This document shows positions 17,436 to 25,819 of a stretch of 32,288 bases of DNA, in pieces. The position numbers and the translations under genes were made by a program. Origin of the DNA: Clostridiales bacterium (GTDB lineage: Bacteria; Bacillota; Clostridia; Lachnospirales; Lachnospiraceae); assembly GCA_012518935.1 (NCBI GenBank), contig JAAYRE010000127.1, forward strand, positions 1 to 32,288, read 5' to 3'. Each line of letters opens with the position of its first letter. Position 1 is the stretch's first letter. The notes below the pieces were generated by a model. The model made no database searches and was not told the origin of the DNA. It was given only the letters and a program-made list of their open reading frames with translations.

Positions 17436-18602
17436 TCAGTCTTTAGGTATAATCATCTGCATATAAAGACCCGTTTCATCTATCATAGGGTCATTAGGTA
17501 TGGTTTCGTAATATCCTTGTGCTGCTAGATTAGCTGTGACAGATAGACATATTGCATCTATAATATCGTCTATCTTACATTTTATGCTTTTTGATAATAT
17601 AGTGAGTTTATTATGATTCAACTCTGGTATATACTGTGATAATAGATTTATTCGTTCTAGAATACCGTCAATATCTATTTTTTTAGATAACATTGTCCGT
17701 CCATTCAATTTAGCAAAGCATACTTCAGGATGACTTTCTTTGATAATGTTTTTATATTGAGGATTATCTGTAAAGAAAGAATCCAACTCCAATATTTTGG
17801 GAAATATTCCAAGAGTCAATGGCGTAAATTTCTTCCCCAAAACCCTCTCATTTTCCATATAAGCATCAGCTTTTGTCTTTGCATTTATTGCCTGACGACA
17901 TGGGGATGGAAATACTGTTGAAGCCCTCTCTTTTATAATACGCCTGGCATATGTATCAGGACGAACATGATCTTTGTTACTAGGCAAACCAATGATCATA
18001 TCAACAATAATTTCATCGAATTCAGGATAATGATTAACAATATCATTTATTGTACTAAATTTTTCAACAATTAAATTACCTTGCTTAAGTATTGCAGCAA
18101 CCCATCCACCTTTACACCCATCAACTCCAATACTTGTAACATTTGAACTAATAGGCTTTATTATAGGGATTTGTCCTGAACTAATCTCTTTCTGCTTCTC
18201 TCCCATTCCATATATATTTACCTGTTCAACCATATGTCCAATATTACCTTCACCGGCAAATCTGTCACAATCAAAGAAATCCTCATCAACAGATAACCAC
18301 TCTAGGGGATGTTTTTCCTCATGCAAGACAACTTCTTCACTTAATATACCTACATATACCTCAACATAGCAATTCTGATTATAATAAGTAAAGTCCATCA
18401 TATGGTTTAGCTTAATCTTGCTCTGGTCGATTCCTGTTTCTTCTTCAAGCTCCCTGTAAGCTGCAGAAAAACCGCCCTCATTCTTATCAATCTTTCCACC
18501 AACCAGGTTAAATAATCCATTGTAGGGATCCTCTGTCCTTTTACAGAACAACAATTTACTCATGTCTGAATTATATACCATGATACAGTTATATCCTTGC
18601 AT
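17436..18602 (-). CDS. Fusion of an N-terminal Nudix hydrolase and a C-terminal DUF429 domain
   Basis: Exact Nudix box GKIDKNEGGFSAAYRELEEETGI (GX5EX7REUXEEXGU); from residue ~156 a DUF429-like region IGVDGCKGGWVAAIL...IIVDMIIGLP...RPDTYARRIIKERASTVFPSPCR...DDIIDAICLSVTA. Confidence 0.85.
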   Translation of the reverse strand: MQGYNCIMVYNSDMSKLLFCKRTEDPYNGLFNLVGGKIDKNEGGFSAAYRELEEETGIDQSKIKLNHMMDFTYYNQNCYVEVYVGILSEEVVLHEEKHPLEWLSVDEDFFDCDRFAGEGNIGHMVEQVNIYGMGEKQKEISSGQIPIIKPISSNVTSIGVDGCKGGWVAAILKQGNLIVEKFSTINDIVNHYPEFDEIIVDMIIGLPSNKDHVRPDTYARRIIKERASTVFPSPCRQAINAKTKADAYMENERVLGKKFTPLTLGIFPKILELDSFFTDNPQYKNIIKESHPEVCFAKLNGRTMLSKKIDIDGILERINLLSQYIPELNHNKLTILSKSIKCKIDDIIDAICLSVTANLAAQGYYETIPNDPMIDETGLYMQMIIPKD

Positions 18603-18654
18603 TGTTCCTCCTTAAGTATATATGAATATGCCAGCTATAATCAGCTGTGTACAA

Positions 18655-18906
18655 TTAGCCCTGTAATCCTCTTGACTGTCTATCCATATCTTCAACAACA
18701 ATATCATAAATCTCTCCAAGAGAATTACAATACTCTAATACCTTCCAAGGTTCATTTGTATGAAAATGAATCTTAATCAGCTCCTCATCGCCTACCGCTA
18801 GTAGACAATCTCCCTTTAGATTATTATTAAAATAATCAGCTATCACATCTTCATCAAGATTATTTCCTTCTATTAATAATTGTACATCATATTTGAATTC
18901 AAGCAT
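18655..18906 (-). CDS. Stand-alone FakA/YloV-type middle domain (DAK phosphatase-like) protein
   Basis: EFKYDVQLLIEGNNLDEDVIADYFNNNLKGDCLLAVGDEELIKIHFHTNEPWKVLEYCNSLGEIYDIVVEDMDRQSRG; RBS aaaggaag before ATG at 18906. Confidence 0.7.
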   Translation of the reverse strand: MLEFKYDVQLLIEGNNLDEDVIADYFNNNLKGDCLLAVGDEELIKIHFHTNEPWKVLEYCNSLGEIYDIVVEDMDRQSRGLQG

Positions 18907-19031
18907 GTTTTTTCTTCCTTTCAAATTTTAATCATATTTGCAAACAATTTTGTACGCAATTCCATTTTGCATACGATATTGTGTGTATAATCTTTTACAT
19001 TCATAGATGTGCATCCATATTATAACACCTA

Positions 19032-20624
19032 CTAAATTCTATTAGATATCTCCGTATTATCCAGTAAGTTCCTACAGGTATAGAACATGAAAAAAGCTGA
19101 AATCAAGCTAATCATGGAATATGGTAGGGTTGATAAGAACTGCAGAGATTCAGGCAGTACAAATAATGCTATCAATATAGAGACGGTTACCGCCGGAGTA
19201 ATCACTATTAATAATAAAAAGATACCTATAAATACTTGAGCGACTTTGTTTGGCTGTCCACCCAGTACTCTTTGATATACAACCGTAAGCCCTAAAAACA
19301 AAGCTCCTGAGCTACTATATGCTAATGCCATAAATATGCATTGTAAAATGCCTGCTCCCCCTACTATAGCAAAGATGCTAAAGATAAATATAGAATCTAC
19401 ACAGGGCTTCAATATGGAAGACATACTTGCTGCTAATAATTTCTTAAATGAAGACTCTGGCACCATATAAATATATGGATTCATTAATTCTAATTTGAGC
19501 CTTCCAAGTATGGTAATAAAATATAGCATATATATTAAAGTGGCAAGCATAATATATGCTCCCATCTCATTTTTTAATGAATAGCCTGTAATTCCTGCAG
19601 CGATTGTAAGAAAGATGGTATAGCCATCAATGAATACAAAGCGACTGCTTCGCTTTATCTCTAATATATGCTTATAGGCAAATACTATAGCTCCCTTGCC
19701 TTTTAGAATACTCTTTTCCTTATCGCTGACCTTAACTTTACGATTTGATGCAGAAGAAACATTTCGACCTTCTTTATAATCCATTATCCTCTGATAAGTG
19801 ACCTCAGTTGAGTAAAGAACATCCTCATAATAGTCTGCTTTATTGGCAGTTAATAATGATACAAATAGTGCACCTAATATAACAAATAGAGAAAGTGCTA
19901 CCACAGCCTGTATAATTGAACCTGCAAGAACACCCTTAAAGAACATAATAGGCCAGCCAACACCAGGTAATAGGCCAAACCACTTACTATCAACCAATAA
20001 CTTCATGGAATCCAATATACCCACATTTTCTTTTTGCATTATTATATATGCAGATACAATGATTAACCCAAATAATCCGTAGAGCAAAGCTTTAACCAGC
20101 CTCTTGCGATTACTATTGCCATTGCTGAAGATATAAACACCCATGGACATAATCTGAAAGAATAATACCATTACCACATATATTAAAAATAGAGATAGCA
20201 CCTCCATAAAGCCATAACCAAACATATTAGAAAGGTTTGGAACCTGATATAGTATGAATATGGAGGTAAGCATGGTCTTACCTATAGTGCTTAATAAACC
20301 ATAGAAAAGGACCTTCTTTGATGATATAGGGGCAACAAATAAAAGTCCCACATCTGCCATACTAAAGAAAGTAGATCCTGTTGATAATCCACTATAAGTA
20401 AATGTAAATAAATAAAGCAGTCCAAAACCAGTTAAGAACAAATATAATATCCTGCTATCTGAAAAAGTTTTATCTGTTGGTTTATCAGAAATTATAATGA
20501 CAATAACTAAGGCAATCATAATTAGAAGGACAAGACCATATAGAATCATCATTCCTGGTTTTTTGCGAAGTGCTAAAATTCTATTCTTCATTTGAGTAAA
20601 TATAAGATATATTAAGGCTTTCAT
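19032..20624 (-). CDS. ABC exporter membrane subunit (putative ABC exporter family)
   Basis: Large polytopic protein immediately downstream of an ABC ATPase (3-bp gap). Confidence 0.78.
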   Translation of the reverse strand: MKALIYLIFTQMKNRILALRKKPGMMILYGLVLLIMIALVIVIIISDKPTDKTFSDSRILYLFLTGFGLLYLFTFTYSGLSTGSTFFSMADVGLLFVAPISSKKVLFYGLLSTIGKTMLTSIFILYQVPNLSNMFGYGFMEVLSLFLIYVVMVLFFQIMSMGVYIFSNGNSNRKRLVKALLYGLFGLIIVSAYIIMQKENVGILDSMKLLVDSKWFGLLPGVGWPIMFFKGVLAGSIIQAVVALSLFVILGALFVSLLTANKADYYEDVLYSTEVTYQRIMDYKEGRNVSSASNRKVKVSDKEKSILKGKGAIVFAYKHILEIKRSSRFVFIDGYTIFLTIAAGITGYSLKNEMGAYIMLATLIYMLYFITILGRLKLELMNPYIYMVPESSFKKLLAASMSSILKPCVDSIFIFSIFAIVGGAGILQCIFMALAYSSSGALFLGLTVVYQRVLGGQPNKVAQVFIGIFLLLIVITPAVTVSILIALFVLPESLQFLSTLPYSMISLISAFFMFYTCRNLLDNTEISNRI

Positions 20625-20627
20625 AGA

Positions 20628-21323
20628 TTATCTTTCCCCCTTAGTTATTCGGAAGAATAAGTCCTCCAAATCCCCATCTGAATTTTCATTTCTATGTCTT
20701 ATGGCTACGATTTTACCCTCCATCATGATATTGCAACTGGTCCAAAAATCAGTCACACTATCAAGCATATGAGTGCTTATAAGTATGGCATTTCCAGCTT
20801 TTTGTTGCTCCACAATCATAATCTTTAATTCTTTAATAGCTTGAGGATCTAAGCCTACCAAGGGTTCGTCAAAGAGAATTACCTTTGGCTTAGGTAAGAA
20901 GCCACAACAAATACTAAGTTTTTGTTGCATACCCTTTGATAATTCTTTACCCAGTTTCTTTTTCTTATCATCAAGCTCAAATCTTTCTAGCAAATGCTCT
21001 GCCCTATCCCTCCAGTTCTCCAAAGAATAGGCTCTGGCAATGAACTCCATGTGTTCCCATATGGTAAGCATTTCATAGAGTGCCGGTACTTCTGGTATAT
21101 ATCCTAAATCCCTTTTTGCCTGAATTGATTTGTTGTCATTACCGCATACATTAATATCACCAGTGAATTTTAAAAGACCAGCTATGCATTTAATTAATGT
21201 GGATTTCCCAGCACCATTGGGACCAAGTAGCAAGGATACTTCGCCCCTGGCAACCCCTAATGAAATACTATCATTTGCAACTAGCTTACCGTATTTTTTT
21301 GTAACATTGTTTACAGATAACAT
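20628..21323 (-). CDS. ABC transporter ATP-binding protein
   Basis: Walker A GPNGAGKST, signature LSKGMQQKLSI, Walker B VILFDEP; start MLSVNNVTKKYG at 21323 after aaggggatt. Confidence 0.93.
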   Translation of the reverse strand: MLSVNNVTKKYGKLVANDSISLGVARGEVSLLLGPNGAGKSTLIKCIAGLLKFTGDINVCGNDNKSIQAKRDLGYIPEVPALYEMLTIWEHMEFIARAYSLENWRDRAEHLLERFELDDKKKKLGKELSKGMQQKLSICCGFLPKPKVILFDEPLVGLDPQAIKELKIMIVEQQKAGNAILISTHMLDSVTDFWTSCNIMMEGKIVAIRHRNENSDGDLEDLFFRITKGER

Positions 21324-21555
21324 ATAATAATCCCCTTTTAATTTATTTATGACGTTTTTTATCATTAATTGATAATATGTTTTTTGCCATTATATCTTTG
21401 GTCATTATATCATTTGTACCTATAATTTCCAATGTTATTTTAAATTTATAATAATATTCTAATCTTTCCATAACGTGACTATGTCACACTCCCTCTAGAA
21501 TTTATATAATGCTCCTGCATACTATACTGTATAACAATCTAAAGGAGGCTTATAA

Positions 21556-21780
21556 ATGAGCGATATAACATCTGCATCTTACGACAAATGTTACAGTGAT
21601 AAATGTGATAATGGAAATAACTCAATGGGTTTAATACTTTTACTACTTTTATTGTGCGGAGGCAATGACGGGCTACTTGGTGGCGGATCTTGTGGTAGCG
21701 GTAAAAATTCCTGCGGTATAGGTGGTATGGATGGCATCTTACCACTTATATTAATCCTATGTTTGTGTGGAGGCTTCTAA
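21556..21780 (+). CDS. Small Cys/Gly/Leu-rich protein (chorion-class high-cysteine-like)
   Basis: Strong RBS aaaggagg; 74 aa with seven Cys and two low-complexity hydrophobic/Gly blocks (GLILLLLLLCGGNDGLLGGG...GILPLILILCLCGGF); followed by a terminator. Confidence 0.8.
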   Translation: MSDITSASYDKCYSDKCDNGNNSMGLILLLLLLCGGNDGLLGGGSCGSGKNSCGIGGMDGILPLILILCLCGGF

Positions 21781-21817
21781 AAACTTCCTAAAATGCTTTC
21801 TTCCTAAAATAATTATT

Positions 21818-21850
21818 AAAGACGGTTATTAAAAGATAGCCGTCTTTTTT
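21818..21850 (+). terminator. Rho-independent terminator
   Basis: AAAGACGG..CCGTCTTTTTT hairpin downstream of the Cys-rich ORF. Confidence 0.85.
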
Positions 21851-22032
21851 CCTACATAATTTATTTCCCATTCCATATTCTACAAGTCATATTTAAGCAC
21901 CCTACACTTCCCCTACCTCTTCCCATATCATACAAGTCTTTTACTATGTCTCCCATATATAGTAAAAGACAGTTACCATACCCAACAATTTACTAATGAA
22001 TTTTGAATCTCGGTGAGCTATAATAAAAAAGG

Positions 22033-22087
22033 AAATTCAGTCAGATTGAGTAAATTAATGTATTGAATCTGATCTTGAATTTTTTTG
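22033..22087 (+). terminator. Hairpin plus T-run just upstream of the Big2 gene (terminator or attenuator)
   Basis: AAATTCA..TCAGATT / AATCTGA..TGAATTT two-part stem followed by TTTTTTT. Confidence 0.5.
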
Positions 22088-22121
22088 CAACTTGTTGACC
22101 AGATAGATTGGAGGACATCTA

Positions 22122-23105
22122 ATGAGGACGAAGTTTAGGTATCTAAGCTACATACTCGCAGGAATTGCTTTATTTTCTGCAATTCTTTTTACAAATGATA
22201 AGTTTTTTGCAGAAGCTGCAAATAAAGTATACTTAAACGAGACTGATTTAACATTGGAGCTTGGCCATTATAGAACTCTAAAAGTTTATGGCACAAACCA
22301 AAAACCTAGTTTTAAATCAGCAAATAACCGTGCTGCTACGGTGTCAAGCAAGGGCAGAATAACTGCTAGAGGCTGGGGAAGCACAACGGTTTATACTTAT
22401 GTTGGTAATAGGACACTAAAAACCAAGGTTACAATTGTTCAGATGAACAAGAAAAATGTAGCCCTGACACCAGGAAATACTACTCAGCTTACCCTATGGG
22501 GAGCTAATGATAGTGTCAAATGGAAATCCAGCAACAAAAGAATTGCTACAGTTTCCGACAAAGGTTTAGTCACTGCTGTATCTAACGGAAAAGCTACTAT
22601 CACTGCTACATTTAACGGTAAAAAGATAACCAGTAATATTACAGTAGTAGGAATAAATCATGATTCGATTGTTCTTGAATATGATCCTAAGTTCAGTGCT
22701 ACAAGAGACGGCTTTGGCGACGTTAAAACCTTAGCTATAACTGGTACAAATGACAAAGTAACTTGGTCATCCAGTAATACAAAAGTAGCTACTGTAAACA
22801 GTAAAGGTAGAGTAACTGCTAAAGGCCCTGGTACTGCTAAGATTACAGCAAATATAAATGGAACAATGGTTTCTAGTGATGTTAAGGTTCTAAAGATTTC
22901 TTATAATGAAATTGAGCTTAACAAGGGCGAGAATTTCACCTTGGAAGTTCTAGGAACCGACAACATTCCTAGTTGGACTTCATATAATAAAACCATTGCT
23001 ACTGTATCTGCTGACGGAGTTGTCTCTGCAAAGACAGCTGGCACAACTAAAATTGTTGCCCAAGTCGACGGTAGAAAGGTAAGATGCATAATTACTGTTA
23101 AATAG
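22122..23105 (+). CDS. Secreted bacterial Ig-like (Big2) repeat protein
   Basis: Signal peptide and four Big2-type repeats (e.g. VKWKSSNKRIATVSDKGLVTAVSNGKATITATFNGK). Confidence 0.88.
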   Translation: MRTKFRYLSYILAGIALFSAILFTNDKFFAEAANKVYLNETDLTLELGHYRTLKVYGTNQKPSFKSANNRAATVSSKGRITARGWGSTTVYTYVGNRTLKTKVTIVQMNKKNVALTPGNTTQLTLWGANDSVKWKSSNKRIATVSDKGLVTAVSNGKATITATFNGKKITSNITVVGINHDSIVLEYDPKFSATRDGFGDVKTLAITGTNDKVTWSSSNTKVATVNSKGRVTAKGPGTAKITANINGTMVSSDVKVLKISYNEIELNKGENFTLEVLGTDNIPSWTSYNKTIATVSADGVVSAKTAGTTKIVAQVDGRKVRCIITVK

Positions 23106-23156
23106 TTATTGCAGAATAACTATCTAAGGGTAAAACATAGGATGTGACTTCAATAC

Positions 23157-23187
23157 AAAAAAGAGGCTGTATATCAGTCTCTTTTTT
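23157..23187. terminator. Bidirectional rho-independent terminator
   Basis: AAAAAAGAG-g-CTG...CAG-t-CTCTTTTTT between convergent genes. Confidence 0.85.
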
Positions 23188-23233
23188 GCATTCTTAAATT
23201 CCTTATTGCATCAAGCACAATATAATATATCAA

Positions 23234-24487
23234 TTACTCGCTCTTCTTAATCCACTTCTTCCCATCTACAAATCTTGCCGCCAGCATGGCACATACTGTA
23301 TTTCCTGAGGAATTTAAAAGTGTTGCAGGAGCATCAATTATAGTGCTGATAACTGCAATAACTGGTAAGGCTACAGGTGGAAATCCATAGATAGATAGGA
23401 TTAACATCTCTCCTATCATGCCACCTCCTGGAATCGCTCCCATAACTGCCCCAACCAATAAACCTACTACTAATATGGATAGCAGGGTTGGAATAGTATT
23501 ATAATCCTTACCGAATAATCCAAAGAGGAATACAATCTTTAGTACTCCCCCTATAACAGAGCCGTCCTTATGGGTGCTAACTCCCAAAGGAATAACAGTT
23601 TCAGCAATATCATCAGGTATACCTATCTTTTTAGCAGATACCAGATTTACAGGAATAGAAGCTGCACTAGAGCATGTAGCCAGAGCTGTAACTGCAGGAC
23701 CTATGGAGTTCTTCCAGAAAGCTTTAAAACCTTCTTTACCCGCTGCCGCATATGCATATATACTAAAGAATACAAAGTAATATATAATTGATAAAGCCAA
23801 GTACAGAAGGAAAACCTTAAGATAGCCTGCCAGAATCTGAGCACCCAGCTGACCAATAATAGAAGCAAAATAACAGGCAAGCCCAATAGGTGCATAATAC
23901 ATAATAATTTTTATCATCTTCATCATAACTTCTGATCCTGACTTTAAGAAATCCTTCAAGACCCTGGCTTTCTCTCCTACCATAGCTACTGATATACCAA
24001 ATATAACTGATATGACTATAAGTTGTAATATATTACTCTTGGAAAACAACTGTGAAAAATCACTGACTGTAACAGTTTTGACCAGCTGCTCAGGCAAAGA
24101 ATGGGACTTTGCTTCTTGGCTTATCTCGGCATTATCATCTCCTAAGATACTTTCAATTGCACTTTCATCCATTCCTTTTGTGGGATTAAATATGTATACT
24201 CCTACTATGGATAATAGAGCTGATATTATGGCAGTTACTGCAAAGATAACAACAATATTTACTAATATTTTACCAAGACGCTTCATTTCACTCATATTGG
24301 CTATGGAAGATGCTACACTAAAGAATACAAGCGGAACAATTAAAGTAAAAATCAAGTTAAGGAATATCTGTCCTAAAGGCTCTAAGACCTTGGCTTTTGG
24401 ACCCATTATGATTCCAACAATTCCACCTACTAAGATGGATAGTAATAATATTAAGGGTGTAGCGTAACTCTTAATAAAATTCTTCAT
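23234..24487 (-). CDS. Dicarboxylate/amino acid:cation symporter (DAACS family)
   Basis: TCSSAASIPVNL, IPLGVSTHKDGS, GAIPGGGMIGEMLIL, IDAPATLLNSSGNTVCAMLAARFV. Confidence 0.93.
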   Translation of the reverse strand: MKNFIKSYATPLILLLSILVGGIVGIIMGPKAKVLEPLGQIFLNLIFTLIVPLVFFSVASSIANMSEMKRLGKILVNIVVIFAVTAIISALLSIVGVYIFNPTKGMDESAIESILGDDNAEISQEAKSHSLPEQLVKTVTVSDFSQLFSKSNILQLIVISVIFGISVAMVGEKARVLKDFLKSGSEVMMKMIKIIMYYAPIGLACYFASIIGQLGAQILAGYLKVFLLYLALSIIYYFVFFSIYAYAAAGKEGFKAFWKNSIGPAVTALATCSSAASIPVNLVSAKKIGIPDDIAETVIPLGVSTHKDGSVIGGVLKIVFLFGLFGKDYNTIPTLLSILVVGLLVGAVMGAIPGGGMIGEMLILSIYGFPPVALPVIAVISTIIDAPATLLNSSGNTVCAMLAARFVDGKKWIKKSE

Positions 24488-24547
24488 AACAATACCTCCC
24501 CATGAATGCTTATTATTTCTAATCCCATTATACTCGCATTATTTACA

Positions 24548-24580
24548 AAATATATTGCACATTCTGTTAAATATATTGCA
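24548..24580. promoter_or_regulatory. Direct-repeat operator AAATATATTGCA x2
   Basis: Exact 12-bp repeats at 24548-24559 and 24569-24580, 21 bp apart, between the symporter and the divergent AraC-type gene. Confidence 0.6.
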
Positions 24581-24760
24581 ATTAGTGCTCAACTTACTTA
24601 CAATATAGTTGAAGTAAAACAAAATAAAAATATAAAAACATAATAAAGAACAAAAACATAATTACATAGCAATCTATAACAAAATAAAAAACAATATATA
24701 TTAAAAGTATTCAATATACCTACATTATTAAAATCTAGTAAATCTAGGAGGAGTAACTTT

Positions 24761-25633
24761 ATGGAGACTTACAAGAATGAAGACATGCAAAAAAGAGGTT
24801 ATCTTAATGAAGATTTTCTTTTCTTTAAACTAAAAGATCAAAAAAAGAATGAATTTGAATTCCACTATCATGACTTTAATAAGATAATTGTATTTTTGTC
24901 CGGTGAAGTTACATATGTTATTGAAGGAAAATCCTATATATTAAAACCTTGGGATATTCTTCTAGTAGGAAAAAATGATATACATCAGCCAATCATTAAT
25001 TCATCAGTACCCTATGAAAGAATTATATTATGGTTAAATCCATATTTTCTTGATGCCCATAAGAGAAATGATTGTGATTTGCAAAGCTGTTTCTTACTGG
25101 CAACAGAAAAAAAGATGAATATGATAAGACTAAATAAGAGAGATATCCCCTCCCTAAAGCAGACTTTGGATGATTTGGAAGCCGCCATAAGGGATGAAAG
25201 CTTCGGATACGAAATTCTAAAGAATTCCCTATTTATTCAGCTTATAGTTAAAATAAATAGGCTTTTCTTTGGCATGGATCTGAACAAGAAATTAGAAGAT
25301 GTTCATTATGATGCAAGAATTGAAAAGGTTTTAAGCTATATAAATAGTAATCTTGAAAATGATCTATCTATTGATCTTCTAGCTAATAACTTCTATCTTA
25401 ATAAATACTATCTTATGCATCTATTTAAAAAAGAAACAGGTTATACCATATATAATTACATACAGAAAAAAAGAGTTATAAGGGCATCGGACTACTTAAA
25501 AACTGGTATGCAGGCAGGGGAAGTCTGCTCTCTTTGTGGCTTCGGCGATTATTCATCCTTTGTCAGGACATTTAAAAAGGAGTTCAAGCTATCCCCTAAG
25601 CAATATTATAAGGCCTATACTAATAGAAATTGA
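24761..25633 (+). CDS. AraC-family transcriptional regulator with cupin-type sensor
   Basis: N-terminal cupin-like HYHDFNKIIVFLSGEVTYVIEGKSYILKPWDILLV; C-terminal double HTH (FYLNKYYLMHLFKKETGYTIYNYIQKKR..FGDYSSFVRTFKKEFKLSPKQYY). Confidence 0.95.
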   Translation: METYKNEDMQKRGYLNEDFLFFKLKDQKKNEFEFHYHDFNKIIVFLSGEVTYVIEGKSYILKPWDILLVGKNDIHQPIINSSVPYERIILWLNPYFLDAHKRNDCDLQSCFLLATEKKMNMIRLNKRDIPSLKQTLDDLEAAIRDESFGYEILKNSLFIQLIVKINRLFFGMDLNKKLEDVHYDARIEKVLSYINSNLENDLSIDLLANNFYLNKYYLMHLFKKETGYTIYNYIQKKRVIRASDYLKTGMQAGEVCSLCGFGDYSSFVRTFKKEFKLSPKQYYKAYTNRN

Positions 25634-25691
25634 TGTATGATATATATTTTTGAGTGTTTATTAATTAAAAATTAGTATAAATGTTATATGA

Positions 25692-25737
25692 TTATAAGGG
25701 TGCTCTTAGGTCATGGGACCTCAGAACACCCTTATAA
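25692..25737. repeat. 46-bp dyad hairpin between convergent genes
   Basis: TTATAAGGGTG-cTCTta-GGTC-atgg-GACC-tcAGAa-CACCCTTATAA. Confidence 0.8.
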
Positions 25738-25819
25738 ATACGCTCCTAGGCACAACTCAAAACTTGGCATAGAGCCTATAAAATCAATAGGTAGATTAAT
25801 TGAAATCGTTTATATTATA

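Noticed and set aside
21539-21745. 68-aa minus-strand ORF (MVRCHPYHLYRRN...)
   Set aside because: Antisense to the small Cys/Gly-rich gene, whose plus-strand RBS and terminator are convincing.
24012-24467. 151-aa plus-strand ORF
   Set aside because: Antisense to the well-supported DAACS symporter; typical shadow ORF.
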